A DNA stretch of 63,502 bases from Armatimonadia bacterium (GCA_039679385.1 JBDKVB010000178.1:1-63502); one strand, 5' to 3'; counted from the stretch's first letter, positions 16,924 to 26,421 are shown. Translations and numbers: made by a program. The notes: generated by a model not told the origin, from the sequence alone.

Positions 16924-18405
16924 GTGAGCATCGTCTGCCGCCGGCGGTCGGCAGTGCTGATAGGGCTTGCTCTGATCGCCATAGTGCCCTGCCATGCTCG
17001 GCCCATCGACGACGCTCGCAAGCTCGTGGGTAGCACCTGGTATACGGTATCCTTGCTGGACCAGCGCGCAGGATATGCGCGATCCGACACCACCCTCGTG
17101 ACCTCCGCGGCGGGTCAGCCGCAACTGCGGGTGGTGGAGCGGATGCGTGCCCGGATCCAGCTCGCCGGGATGCCGGAGGCACTAACTCTCGACAGCGAGG
17201 TCGCCACCTACTACGACGCCGACCTGCGTCCGGAGCGCATGGTTATGCGCAATGACGAGTTCGGACGTGTGCGCGAGGTGGAGGCCGTACTGCGCGATGG
17301 TAACCTCGAGGTGACGCTGCGAGCCGGCGGCGAGGAAGCCCACAAGGTCGTGGCGACGACGCCCGCCTATGGTTCCGAGATGCAGCTGACCCTGGCGATC
17401 CTCCGAGGCGAGGCAAAGCCCGGCGACCACTTCGATGTGGAGGTGTTCAACCCCGAGTTGGTTGCCATCGACCACCACAGGGTGGCGGTGACCGACCGCG
17501 TGCAGCTACCCGACGGGCGTGCGGGCTACCGGGTCACCTCGACCAGCAGTCTGGTGCCGGTGGAGACCGTCAACGTCATCGCCGCCGACGGCACGCTCGT
17601 GTCCTCCTCGACGGCCTCAATCCTCAAGATGCAACTGCAAGAGGCCACCGAGACCGAGGCCCTCGCAGCGGCAGCGCCCCTCGTCTTGTCCAGCAGCATC
17701 CCCACCAACAAGGACATCGCCGACTACCGTCACCTCGCGCTGCTCAAGGTGCGACTCCGAGCGGGCGCTATTGGCGTTGGCGACCTGATTCCCGCGACGG
17801 TGCGCCAGGAAGTAGTCGCTGAGGATGGGGCGGTTGTGGTCACTGCGCGGCGCCTGCCCCGCGGGACCCGGAGTATCCCCCGGCCGGTGACCGGACCTGA
17901 GTTTGCGCCGTTTCTGGCGCCCTCCGAGCTGGCCCAGGTGAACGACCCCGGCATCCAGGCGCAGGCACGGGAGATCGTCGGCGAGGAGAAGGACTGCCGA
18001 CGGGCTGCCGAGCGAATCGTGCATTGGGTGTTCGAGAACCTGGAGAAGGTAAAGAGCGAGCCGCGGCTGGTCTCGGCGCGCGAGATCCTGAGCCAGAAGA
18101 GCGGCGATTGCACGGAGCACGCGATTCTGTGCGCGACGCTCTGCGCAGCAGTCGGGATCCCGGCCAAGATGGTGACCGGCATCGCCTACGCTCACGGCGC
18201 CTTCTACTACCACGCCTGGAATGAGATCTACGTGGGCGAGTGGGTGGAGATGGACGGTGCCTGGGATGAGGCCGCCGTCGGTGCCGGGCATATCCGGATG
18301 ACCGCCGGAGGGCTGGCGCCGGAGTCTTTGGCGAAGCTGGCTCTCGGGGCCGGACGGACTCTCGGTGCGCTGTCCGCCGAGATCCTCGACTACAAGCAGG
18401 ACTGA
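16924..18405 (+). CDS. secreted transglutaminase-like (TGc) cysteine protein
   Basis: A 493-aa exported protein. An N-terminal signal peptide (CRRRSAVLIGLALIAIVPCHA) precedes about 330 residues of beta-rich sequence and a C-terminal transglutaminase core. The core keeps a full catalytic triad: Cys396 (SGDCTEHA), His430 (YYHAWNE) and Asp444 (WVEMDGAW). Bacterial members are usually proteases or peptidoglycan/peptide amidases rather than cross-linkers. An ATG at 16900 overlaps the previous stop, but GTG 16924 has GGGAGG 7 nt upstream and gives a clean signal peptide. It directly follows the HD-GYP protein. The substrate is unknown. Confidence 0.85.
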   Translation: MSIVCRRRSAVLIGLALIAIVPCHARPIDDARKLVGSTWYTVSLLDQRAGYARSDTTLVTSAAGQPQLRVVERMRARIQLAGMPEALTLDSEVATYYDADLRPERMVMRNDEFGRVREVEAVLRDGNLEVTLRAGGEEAHKVVATTPAYGSEMQLTLAILRGEAKPGDHFDVEVFNPELVAIDHHRVAVTDRVQLPDGRAGYRVTSTSSLVPVETVNVIAADGTLVSSSTASILKMQLQEATETEALAAAAPLVLSSSIPTNKDIADYRHLALLKVRLRAGAIGVGDLIPATVRQEVVAEDGAVVVTARRLPRGTRSIPRPVTGPEFAPFLAPSELAQVNDPGIQAQAREIVGEEKDCRRAAERIVHWVFENLEKVKSEPRLVSAREILSQKSGDCTEHAILCATLCAAVGIPAKMVTGIAYAHGAFYYHAWNEIYVGEWVEMDGAWDEAAVGAGHIRMTAGGLAPESLAKLALGAGRTLGALSAEILDYKQD

Positions 18406-18499
18406 TCGGAAGGTTGCCAACTCGCCTGCTGCGGAAGGTCACAGGTCGGCGGGCTCCTCGCAGTACCCTACCTCACCAATCACACGGACGGGTGATCAC

Positions 18500-19300
18500 A
18501 TGAAGGCTTGCTTTTCCACCCTTGGCTGCCCGGACTGGAAGGTTGACCAGATACTGGCGTGCGTGAAGGACCTCGGCTTTGAGGGGATCGAGATTCGCGG
18601 GCTTGAGGGCGAGATGTTCGCTCCGAAGAGCCCGCATCTGCAGCCGGATTCGCGCTTCCTGCAGGAGCTGGAGGGTCTCGGGTGCGCCGTCGCGGGTCTT
18701 GGGAGCTCAGCGTCCTTCGGCAAGCCCGCCGAGGCGCTGGCGGAGTGCCGGGCCTACGTCGATGCGGCTGCGGCGATTGACTGCAGGCTGGTGCGCGTGT
18801 TCGGAGGGCGCGTCCCCGAGGGGATGGATCATGCCGAGGGAGCGAAGGCCCTTGCCCCTGCTCTGCGTGAGGCCTGCCAGTATGCGCAGGAGAAGGACGT
18901 CATCGTCGGGCTCGAGACCCATGACGACTGGTGCCGGGGCGACGAACTCGCGCTGATTCTGCAAACTGTGGATCACCCGGCGCTGCAAGTGATCTGGGAC
19001 ATGCACCACTCGTACCGGCATGGCGAGGCGCCCGCGGAGACCCAGGCAGCCCTGGGCAATCGGGTCGTGCACGTGCACCTCAAAGACGGGTTCGAGCGCG
19101 AGGGAAAGGTCGACTACCGGCTCTTCGGCGAGGGCGACCTGCCCCTGGTAGAGATGCTGCAGACGCTCAAGGATGCCGGGTATGAGGGGTTCCTCTCGCT
19201 GGAGTGGGAGAAGAAGTGGCATCCGGAGATCGCGGAACCTGAAGTCGCCTTCCCGCAGTTCCGGGCTAAGCTAACGGAACTGCTGTCGCAACTGGCCTAA
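18500..19300 (+). CDS. sugar phosphate isomerase/epimerase (TIM barrel)
   Basis: A 266-aa xylose isomerase-like TIM-barrel enzyme. Metal-site segments are clear: VGLETHDDW, IWDMHHSYRHGE, VHVHLKDG and a terminal LSLEWEKKWHPEI. The last resembles hexulose-6-phosphate or inosose-type enzymes of the IolE/hydroxypyruvate isomerase group, but the substrate cannot be assigned. The frame is open upstream to 18365; ATG 18500 begins the family sequence and has GGGTGA just before it. It is unrelated in close sequence to the isomerase at 3246-4076. Confidence 0.87.
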   Translation: MKACFSTLGCPDWKVDQILACVKDLGFEGIEIRGLEGEMFAPKSPHLQPDSRFLQELEGLGCAVAGLGSSASFGKPAEALAECRAYVDAAAAIDCRLVRVFGGRVPEGMDHAEGAKALAPALREACQYAQEKDVIVGLETHDDWCRGDELALILQTVDHPALQVIWDMHHSYRHGEAPAETQAALGNRVVHVHLKDGFEREGKVDYRLFGEGDLPLVEMLQTLKDAGYEGFLSLEWEKKWHPEIAEPEVAFPQFRAKLTELLSQLA

Positions 19301-19355
19301 GCAAACCCGCCGCCCCTGGCCCGGGCTACCTTCATCTTTGTCACGTGGTGCCGCC

Positions 19356-20597
19356 ATGCGCAGACTGTTGGTCCTGCTCACGCTATCCCTGGGGTTGGCC
19401 GGTCTCGCCCACTGCCAGCCGGCAAAGAACACGGAGGAGAAGCCGGAGGAGCGTCTGGTTCCGGTCCTGGGGAGGATCCTCTGGGCCAAGCATGACCTCT
19501 CGAAGGCCCAGATACGCCTCTATGCCGACCCGGAGCAGCGCAAGCTCATCGACGTGTATCCGACCGGCGGGCCCAACGGCGCCTTCGTGATGGCGCTCGG
19601 CGCCGGGACTTACTACCTCATGGCCTATGCCGATGATGACGGCGACGGAAAGGTGAGCCCCGGCGACGGCATCGGATTCCTGGGAGTGGTCGACGAGGAG
19701 ACCGGCCCGCAGCCGCTGGTGGTTGATGCAGGGGCGAACGCCCTGAGCGTGAGCATCCCGATCAGCCTGCGCGTGAACGAGGACCTGAGGCTTGAGCCGG
19801 TGCCGGTGCAGCCGCCCGAGTTCGTTCCGAGCGCCATGCAGAGCGGAGTCAGCGGAAAGGTGGAGGGCCTGCTGGAGGCGTCCGGCGAGAGACTCGTGCT
19901 GCTGGTGCCGCTGACGCTGGGCAATCCTCCGCAGGTGGCCACGGTCGCCGCGGACGGGAGCTTCTCGATCGTGTGCCCGCCGGGCGCGTACCAACTGATG
20001 GCGATCGAGAACCTGGACCAGTCGGAGGCGATCGATACCGGCGACCTGTTCGCGCTGCTGGACTACTCGCCGCGACTGGGCGTGTCCCTGCCAATTCTGC
20101 GGCTGGATGGCGAGCGTCCCGTGAAGGATATCTCGCTGGGTCTGGACTGGGCACTGGCCTCCGACGGACGGCTGCGCACCGGTGACGGCGCCGAGCTTGG
20201 CCCGCGGATCATGCCCGCCAGCCTGCCTGCGGTGATCAGCGGGACCGTCCTGCGCCGTGGTCAGCCCGTGCCCGGCGCGATTCTGCACGCTTATGCCGAT
20301 CCGTCCCTGCGGGAGTTGCGTCAAGGCGCCAAGGCCGATGCCCAGGGGCGCTTCACCATGGCTCTGGACTCGGCTACCTACTACCTGACGGCGTTCCGCG
20401 ATGTCGACGGCAATGGGTCGTCGAACACCGGCGATGAGCTGGGGTGCTTCGGCGTAACCGAGGCTGATCCCTCGGCGCCGCCCAAGGCGCTGACCCTCAA
20501 GGCCGCCGAACTGCGGTCGAAGGTCAACCTCGATCTCGTCGCGAGCATTGATGCCGACGGCAAGCCGGCAGCCCTGCCCGCGGAAGCGGAACCGTAA
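19356..20597 (+). CDS. secreted protein with three beta-sandwich modules and Asp/Gly-rich loops
   Basis: A 413-aa exported protein with a signal peptide (MRRLLVLLTLSLGLAGLAHC). The LAHC site is a poor lipobox, so lipidation is uncertain. Three related modules follow. Each has a strand pattern ending in Y(Q/Y)L(M/T)A and an Asp-rich loop: DDDGDGKVSPGD, NLDQSEAIDTGD and DVDGNGSSNTGD. These look like calcium-binding, dockerin- or carboxypeptidase-regulatory-like loops. Such modules are common in surface proteins that display or stabilise other domains. No enzymatic motif is visible. ATG 19356 is preferred over TTG 19338. Confidence 0.75.
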   Translation: MRRLLVLLTLSLGLAGLAHCQPAKNTEEKPEERLVPVLGRILWAKHDLSKAQIRLYADPEQRKLIDVYPTGGPNGAFVMALGAGTYYLMAYADDDGDGKVSPGDGIGFLGVVDEETGPQPLVVDAGANALSVSIPISLRVNEDLRLEPVPVQPPEFVPSAMQSGVSGKVEGLLEASGERLVLLVPLTLGNPPQVATVAADGSFSIVCPPGAYQLMAIENLDQSEAIDTGDLFALLDYSPRLGVSLPILRLDGERPVKDISLGLDWALASDGRLRTGDGAELGPRIMPASLPAVISGTVLRRGQPVPGAILHAYADPSLRELRQGAKADAQGRFTMALDSATYYLTAFRDVDGNGSSNTGDELGCFGVTEADPSAPPKALTLKAAELRSKVNLDLVASIDADGKPAALPAEAEP

Positions 20598-20628
20598 CGC
20601 AGGCAGGGCGTCTTCCGGTCTGTTGTGG

Positions 20629-21954
20629 CTAAGGGATCTGGTCCTGGATGGGTGCGCGCTGGCGGAGGGGCAGGACGGGATCGTAGACGAAGTCCTTCGT
20701 CCGGCGGGCGAACTCCTCGCGGGCCTCCTTGAGCAGCTTCGCGTCTGTCAGCAGGTCGTAAGCGGTGAGCCCGAGGACCTGGACGGCGACGGCCAGGCCC
20801 TTCATGGCTGCCGGCGCGACGGACTGCAGGTGGACGAGGTAGTTGTGCCCCGGCGTGCCCTGCGCCCAGCAGGCGGTGTGAAGCACTGCCAGCGGCGCGA
20901 TCCAGCTCACGTTGGCCTCGTCGCTCGAGCCCGCTCCCCTCGACGTGCTGATCTCCCGCACCTTCGAGTCAAACTCCCCCGTGATCCCAAGACTCTCCGC
21001 GAAGGCCCGGTCCTGCTTCGTGAACTTCGGCCCACCCACCAACTTCAGGTTCGCATCGAGGGCGCCGGCGATGGCGTCGTTTGCCAGGCGGTCGTAGCAG
21101 ACGCTGAGGAGCGTGCGCTTCATCCGCGTGCCGGTGGCCAGGGCTGCACCACGCGCACAGTCATGGACCCGACGACTGACCTCGGCGACCTGCGGCCGGT
21201 CGGTGCCGCGCACGTAGTACCAGCTTCGCGCATAGGAGGGCACCACGTTCGGGGCCTTTCCGCCATCCATGATCGCGTAGTGGAGGCGGACCTGCGGCGG
21301 GACGTGCTCGCGGAGGAAGTTGACCGCAACGTTCATGATCTCGATGGCATCGAGGGCGCTGCGACCATCGTGAGGGTTCCCGGCGGCATGGGCAGTGCGA
21401 CCGAAGAACTCGTAGGCCAGGGAGTCCATGGCGGTGCCACTGCCGCTGCTGGCTTCGTTGTGGACCCCGGGATGCCAGGCCAGACAGGCATCGAGCCCCT
21501 CGAAAGCGCCATCCCGGGCCATGTAGGGCTTGCCGACGAGGGTCTCCTCCGCCGGGCAGCCGAAGAGCCTCACCGTTCCCGGAATCTGCTGGGCCTCCAT
21601 CACCCGGGCGAGGGCAATCGCCGCAAAGGTGCTGGCGGCGCCAAGGAGATTGTGGCCGCAGCCGTGTCCGGGGCCCTTTCCACCGGGGCCACAGTCAGGA
21701 AGGGCGTCATACTCGGCCAGCAGACCGATCACCGGGCCACCGGAGCCGTAGTCGGCGACGAAGGCATTTGGAATCAGCGGGAACTGCTGCGTGATGCGGA
21801 AGCCGTGGGCGACCAGTCGCTCCTGCAGGAGCGCCGCCGATCGCTCCTCGCGCATCGGCAGCTCGGGGTTGTTCCCGATGGACAGGGCGACCTCTTCGGA
21901 CTCTTTGCGCAGCCGTCGTGCCTCGGCGATCAGGTTCTGCTTGAGGGCATCCAC
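20629..21954 (-). CDS. M20-family amidohydrolase (AbgB/amidobenzoyl-glutamate hydrolase-like)
   Basis: A 441-aa zinc amidohydrolase of the M20D group. Characteristic segments are IGLLAEYDALPDCG, GPGHGCGHNLLGAAS, the acid pair in CPAEETLVGKPYM, and LAWHPGVHNEASSG. GRTAHAAGNPHDGRSALDA marks the lid/dimerisation domain. AbgB-type enzymes cut aminoacyl-glutamate or related amides. Arrangement with a stalk-domain protein and a Gfo/Idh/MocA oxidoreductase upstream suggests one operon. GTG 21954 is chosen because GAGGAG sits 9 nt upstream; the frame itself is open to 22008. Confidence 0.88.
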   Translation of the reverse strand: MDALKQNLIAEARRLRKESEEVALSIGNNPELPMREERSAALLQERLVAHGFRITQQFPLIPNAFVADYGSGGPVIGLLAEYDALPDCGPGGKGPGHGCGHNLLGAASTFAAIALARVMEAQQIPGTVRLFGCPAEETLVGKPYMARDGAFEGLDACLAWHPGVHNEASSGSGTAMDSLAYEFFGRTAHAAGNPHDGRSALDAIEIMNVAVNFLREHVPPQVRLHYAIMDGGKAPNVVPSYARSWYYVRGTDRPQVAEVSRRVHDCARGAALATGTRMKRTLLSVCYDRLANDAIAGALDANLKLVGGPKFTKQDRAFAESLGITGEFDSKVREISTSRGAGSSDEANVSWIAPLAVLHTACWAQGTPGHNYLVHLQSVAPAAMKGLAVAVQVLGLTAYDLLTDAKLLKEAREEFARRTKDFVYDPVLPLRQRAPIQDQIP

Positions 21955-22050
21955 GAAAGGCGTCTCCTCTCGGCACGATGGGGACCGCCCCTGCAGGGCC
22001 GTCCCCATCTCGTTGCGTATCCATTGATTGTCGGTGAGGCAGACGGCCGG

Positions 22051-22899
22051 TTAGCCGCCGATGGTCCAGGTGTATGCACGACGCGGCAGCAGCGTCAGCT
22101 GCCCGGTGGAAGCCTGCGCTTCCCCCATCACGATGCCGTACTCGTAGTCGCCTGAATCCAGGTCGCGGGTCTCCGAGGTGCGTCCGGCGGGGATCGCCCA
22201 CATCTGCTGAGCGCCCTCTCGCTCCATGACGACCATGATGTTCTGACCCGTCTGGTTCACGACCCTGAGGGTCGGGCGGTCGCTCTCGGTAGCCACGCTG
22301 GTGAGGCCGGGCTGTGCGAGCGCCGGAGCCGCTCCGCCCGCAGTCGTGGTGACGTTCAGCCTGCCCTCGGAGGCTTTGTACTGGAACTTCCAGCCCATGA
22401 GGTAGCCGATGGCCTCGATGGGCATGTACACGCGGCCATCATACCAGCAGGGCGCAACCGGGAGCTTCACGGTCTCCTCGCCATAGTCGGCGAGGTTCGA
22501 GCCCAGCATGATCTTGAGGACCTTCGGGCCGCCGGCGAGGGTCATCAGGCGGCTGTTAAGGGCGCTGCGAGTTGCCCCGAGGCCGAAGTACTCGGCAGCG
22601 GTCACCGGGACCATGAGCTGGCCCTTCATGCGGACGGCCAGGGGGCCCAGGTCGGTGTCGCGGCCATTGACGGCGATCTTGTACCAGGGCATCTGCGGGT
22701 AGCGATCTTGCTGGCCCGGGACGAGAAGCCAGTAGCCGGTGCTGAGAGCGGGCTTTACGCCGGGGACGCAACGGTCGCAAGGCTCTGCCCGGTAGCCGGC
22801 ATAGCCCTGCTCCTCGTTGATGGGGAACTGCGCGAAGGCGGCAACGGCAAGCAGCGAGAACCCGACGATCAGGCCAGTGGTGATGGCGCGGCGTGTCAT
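22051..22899 (-). CDS. secreted stalk-domain (copper amine oxidase N1-like) protein
   Basis: A 282-aa exported protein. After a signal peptide (MTRRAITTGLIVGFSLLAVA) comes a CDRC pair, which could bind metal or form a disulfide. Two stalk-type motifs follow: LGPLAVRMKGQLMVPVTAAE and YDGRVYMPIEAIGYLMGW. Such Cu_amine_oxidN1 domains are protein-protein or wall-association modules in Gram-positive-type and Armatimonadota-type bacteria, not amine oxidases. The last 90 residues are a beta-rich domain ending in AYTWTIGG. ATG 22899 has GGAGGG 8 nt upstream. It sits 95 nt after the Gfo/Idh/MocA gene in the same operon. Confidence 0.8.
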   Translation of the reverse strand: MTRRAITTGLIVGFSLLAVAAFAQFPINEEQGYAGYRAEPCDRCVPGVKPALSTGYWLLVPGQQDRYPQMPWYKIAVNGRDTDLGPLAVRMKGQLMVPVTAAEYFGLGATRSALNSRLMTLAGGPKVLKIMLGSNLADYGEETVKLPVAPCWYDGRVYMPIEAIGYLMGWKFQYKASEGRLNVTTTAGGAAPALAQPGLTSVATESDRPTLRVVNQTGQNIMVVMEREGAQQMWAIPAGRTSETRDLDSGDYEYGIVMGEAQASTGQLTLLPRRAYTWTIGG

Positions 22900-22994
22900 G
22901 CTCCGATCCCTCCCAGTTGCGGGTCAACTCCAGCCAAGGACGATGGGGCAACCTGCAGGGAGAGCCCGAACAGGGGCCCTCCCCGCAAGGGTTT

Positions 22995-24098
22995 CTAGAG
23001 CTTGACGATGCCGCCGGTCTCCAGGCTCTTGTGCACACCGGCAGCGATCTTGGTGGCCTCGAGGCCGTCCTGACCGGTCGGATAGCCGCTCAGATCGGCG
23101 ATCTTGGCGCCGTCCAGCAGGACACCAAGATTGTATGCGAAGTCGGCGATGGAGTCCATACCATAGCCTTCCCAGATTTCGCGTCCCTGTTTGTCGAACT
23201 TCTGTCGCAGGAAGCTCTTGTTGTGGGTCTCCATTCCGGCCTGTGCCGTCTTGCCGGAGAGGATGCCGGGAGCATCCTTGGAGATGCAGGTGATCGTGCC
23301 GCGATCCTGGGAGTCGCACTCGAGCATGCCGTGAGTGCCGACCAGCCGGATGCCCTGGTTCACAACGGCCTCGAACTCGTAGGGCAGGATCCAGGAGGTG
23401 TCGAAGGAGACGGTCGCGCCGTTCTTGAAGGTGACCTTGGCGCTGACGCTGTCCCAGGTGTCTACGCCGAGGCTCTGGAGCCGGGCCTTGCAGCCGGTGG
23501 CCCAGACTTCGGCGCCGTCGGAGCCGATGAGGTAGCGGGCCAGGTCGTAGAAGTGGATGCCCAGGAACCAGGCCGGGGACGACTTGACCGCCCAGCCGGG
23601 GAACCAGTCTTTCGGCACCTCGATGCGGTCCTCCATGTGCGCATAGCCGTACTGGATCGCGCCGAAGTCGCCGGCGTCGATCTTCTGCTTCATGGCGATG
23701 TGGTACTCGTCATAGCGCTTGTGGAAGTCGACCATGAGCAGGATCCCGGCCTTCTCGCAGGCATCGATCATCTGCTGGCAGCCATCGACGGTGACGTCCA
23801 GGGGCTTCTCGCAGAGCACGTTCACGCCAGCCTCAGCGGCGGCCAGGACGACGTCCTTGTGGAAGGGGTCGGGCGTGACGACGGTGATGCCGTCCAGCTT
23901 CTCCTTGGCCAGCATCTCATGGTAGTCGGCGTACGGAGTGAAGTTGAACTCCTTGGAGCGTTCGTCAAGCAGCTTCTCGTTCAGATCGGCGGCGGCGACG
24001 AGTTCAGCGGCACCGATGTAGCCGAGCTGCCGGAAGCAGCGCAGGTGATTGATGCCGAAGGTTCCGATGCCAACAACGCCGATGCGTGGAATTGCCAT
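22995..24098 (-). CDS. Gfo/Idh/MocA family oxidoreductase
   Basis: A 367-aa NAD(P)-dependent dehydrogenase. The N-terminal Rossmann fold shows GVVGIGTFGINH, and the family motif is LCEKPLDVTVDG with its catalytic Lys. The C-terminal alpha/beta domain has SSPAWFLGIHFYDLARYLIG with the conserved His/Asp. These enzymes oxidise sugars, inositols or sugar acids, and the substrate is not predictable here. ATG 24098 has GGGAGG about 8 nt upstream. It heads the likely operon that continues to the stalk-domain protein and the M20 hydrolase. Confidence 0.9.
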   Translation of the reverse strand: MAIPRIGVVGIGTFGINHLRCFRQLGYIGAAELVAAADLNEKLLDERSKEFNFTPYADYHEMLAKEKLDGITVVTPDPFHKDVVLAAAEAGVNVLCEKPLDVTVDGCQQMIDACEKAGILLMVDFHKRYDEYHIAMKQKIDAGDFGAIQYGYAHMEDRIEVPKDWFPGWAVKSSPAWFLGIHFYDLARYLIGSDGAEVWATGCKARLQSLGVDTWDSVSAKVTFKNGATVSFDTSWILPYEFEAVVNQGIRLVGTHGMLECDSQDRGTITCISKDAPGILSGKTAQAGMETHNKSFLRQKFDKQGREIWEGYGMDSIADFAYNLGVLLDGAKIADLSGYPTGQDGLEATKIAAGVHKSLETGGIVKL

Positions 24099-24223
24099 GA
24101 CATGTGCCTCCCAACAGACTTAGGGCCGACCGAAAGGCGGTCCGGGAAATCAGATGACGAAAATCTCTTCTTCCCCACTGCAGGGCCACCGACCTTCCGC
24201 CTCACAGCAGGACTCGGCACAGG

Positions 24224-24991
24224 CTACCAGAATTGCCAGGCTCCCTGCAAGAGCACCCAGGCGGCGAGCGCGGCATTTGCAGCGGCATGGGCCACGATGC
24301 AGGTGAACAGGTCGCGCCGCCAGTACAAGAGCAGGTTGAAGGCGGCGCCACAGAAAAGTGCGGCCAGCCACTCATGATGGGTCAGCCCGAAGAAGGCGAC
24401 GGTGGCCAGAAAGGACAGCCAGGTGAATCGGCCAATCGGGACCGCGGCGAAGTTGTCCTTCACCAGGAAGCGAATCAGCCAACTGCGCCAGAACAGCTCC
24501 TCGAAGACCGGCACCAACAGCACAGCTCCGATGAGGCGGAACAGCAGGGCCACAGGCGGCGGCACAAGGGAGCCCTCCGCAAAGGGATCGAAGGCACCCG
24601 TGAGCTTGTCGGCATGTTCGAAGTGCTGCAGGCCTGTCTGCTGGAGAGCCCTCCACTCGTCGCTTGATTGCGGGTAGAAGGGGTCGAGGCCGAGCCAGGC
24701 CACGATGACCAGCACACCCACCAGGGCAGCGACGACCAGTGCCGACGACCAGCGCACAGACACCTCGGTGTAGCTGCGGCGGTAGTGCCACAGCAGGTAG
24801 CCGACCACGAGCACCTTCACGAGGTAGACCGCCGAGCGGTAGGTCTCGGGAAGGTAGTCGGCCGCCATCGTCAGGACCCCAAAGGCGGCGTAGGGGACCA
24901 CGTAAGGCAGCGCCTCGGCCAGAACATCGCGGTCCTGTCCGGGCTTCGCGCTGGTCTGCGGGGCCCCGGAGGGGTCCTGAAGCCCGCTCAC
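24224..24991 (-). CDS. CPBP (CAAX-like) family intramembrane glutamic protease
   Basis: A 255-aa polytopic membrane protein. The three conserved motifs of the ABI/CPBP family are present in order: EELFWRSW (EExxxR), FGLTHHEW (FxxxH) and IVAHAAANA (HxxxN/D). Some members cut prenylated or bacteriocin-related substrates, but most bacterial ones have no known substrate. GTG 24991 overlaps the stop of the ceramidase-like gene by 4 nt (GTGA) and has AAGGCGG 7 nt upstream, so the two are probably translationally coupled. The frame is open to a TTG at 25018. Confidence 0.85.
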   Translation of the reverse strand: MSGLQDPSGAPQTSAKPGQDRDVLAEALPYVVPYAAFGVLTMAADYLPETYRSAVYLVKVLVVGYLLWHYRRSYTEVSVRWSSALVVAALVGVLVIVAWLGLDPFYPQSSDEWRALQQTGLQHFEHADKLTGAFDPFAEGSLVPPPVALLFRLIGAVLLVPVFEELFWRSWLIRFLVKDNFAAVPIGRFTWLSFLATVAFFGLTHHEWLAALFCGAAFNLLLYWRRDLFTCIVAHAAANAALAAWVLLQGAWQFW

Positions 24992-26421
24992 GATTTGTCC
25001 GCCTTTGAGGAGCCCCAACCCCAGGCAGTCTGAGGTTGACTGAGGGTCGGCCGCGGTGGCTCCTGTCCGGGAGTGAGGGTGCTGAGCAGGTCTACGGAGG
25101 CGTCCTCGATCTGCCCGCCGGCCTCTGGCACGAGCTTGCTGCTCATGGCGAGGCGAGTCTCGTAGCCACCGCCTCGCGAGCTGAGTGCTTCGGCGGTCGG
25201 GACATAGCCCACGCAGCCGTTCGCCAGCTCGACCACCCAGGTGTAGGGGAAGCTCGACCGGGCCTTGATGTTGAGGCCGAACCGGCAGAAGTACTCGGCG
25301 GGATTGGCGGCATAGACGGCCGGGCCGATCTGGATCGCCTGGATCTCGGCCGGGACTTCAGGCTCCCACTTGTTGGCCTCGTGGAGCAGGACCTCATCGC
25401 GGGCGAAGACCCAGTCTCCGCCCTTGTCAGGCTCGGTGCGGACCATCTTCAAGGCGGCCTCGAAGCGCTCCTCGGAGACCTCACGGGGCCTGAGCTTGAT
25501 CCGGCGAGTGACGGCCGCAAGGGGAGTGACCTCACCGGGCTCTGCGTCGGCAAGGACCTTGAGGGCCTCCGCACCAACCTTGTGGCCGACGCGACGGGCC
25601 CACTTCTCGCCGAACTCGCGCTCCTGCATCGAGAGGTTGTCGACCTGGGTGATGTCGCCGCAGGCGCCGTTGAGGAAGACCACGGTGGCCTTCGGATTCA
25701 GGGAGTCGGTGATCAGCGTCCGCATCCAGTAGGGCCAGTCGGCGGACAGGCCGCCACTGAAGACGGTACCGTGGCAGGTGAAGTTGACGACGGCGCCGAG
25801 GAACCGGCCCTCGGGTGTCCAGGCGCTGAGGACGCCGACCTCCGGATCCACGGGACCGGCAGGCTCGAGGATGTCAGGGTTGCCCTTGCCCGGGTGCGTC
25901 GTCTGAGTTCCGTCTTTCATCCTGAAGCGGCGGTTGAAGGCCACCGTCTTCTCCTCGCCGCGACCGAAGGCCAGCAGGGCCCGTTGCTTGCGCTGATCGG
26001 CGAGGAGGACGGCTGTGGCGATCTGGGCGCTGAGGTCGCGCAGGTACTCAGGGTCGGCCGCCATCGCGTGGTCCTGGGCCAGCTTCTCGCACAGTTCCGG
26101 GTCGAAGGCCTGGGAGAACTCACCTGGGACCGCACCCACCGAGGGACCGGCGTTGTGGCTATGCGAGCACCCGACCAGGACGTTGGTCGCCGGGATGCCG
26201 CTGCGCTCCTCGATCATCTCGCGGGCGGCCTGGACGGTAGAGTGGCGGATGGAGAGAGCATCGACGCCGACGAGGGCAACTCGCGTGTCGCCGTCGCCGA
26301 TCACTACTGCGCTCGCCAGCAGCGGATCATGGACGCTGGTGCCGTAGCGCTTGCCGAGGCTGCCGGGGACCTCCTTGCCGAGTGGCGGGGTGATGTCCGC
26401 GACAGCAAAGCCTACGAGCAT
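24988..26421 (-). CDS. neutral/alkaline ceramidase-like hydrolase
   Basis: A 477-aa protein with the non-lysosomal ceramidase N-terminal domain architecture: GFAVADITPPLGKEVPG at the start, then VGCSHSHNAGPS with candidate zinc histidines, NFTCHGTVFSGG and LNGACGDITQVDN. True neutral ceramidases (about 650 aa or more) have a C-terminal Ig-like domain and are exported. This protein is shorter and lacks an evident signal peptide. It may therefore be a cytoplasmic amidase of another substrate. ATG 26421 has AGGAGG about 8 nt upstream. It overlaps the CPBP gene by 4 nt. Confidence 0.82.
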   Translation of the reverse strand: MLVGFAVADITPPLGKEVPGSLGKRYGTSVHDPLLASAVVIGDGDTRVALVGVDALSIRHSTVQAAREMIEERSGIPATNVLVGCSHSHNAGPSVGAVPGEFSQAFDPELCEKLAQDHAMAADPEYLRDLSAQIATAVLLADQRKQRALLAFGRGEEKTVAFNRRFRMKDGTQTTHPGKGNPDILEPAGPVDPEVGVLSAWTPEGRFLGAVVNFTCHGTVFSGGLSADWPYWMRTLITDSLNPKATVVFLNGACGDITQVDNLSMQEREFGEKWARRVGHKVGAEALKVLADAEPGEVTPLAAVTRRIKLRPREVSEERFEAALKMVRTEPDKGGDWVFARDEVLLHEANKWEPEVPAEIQAIQIGPAVYAANPAEYFCRFGLNIKARSSFPYTWVVELANGCVGYVPTAEALSSRGGGYETRLAMSSKLVPEAGGQIEDASVDLLSTLTPGQEPPRPTLSQPQTAWGWGSSKADKS

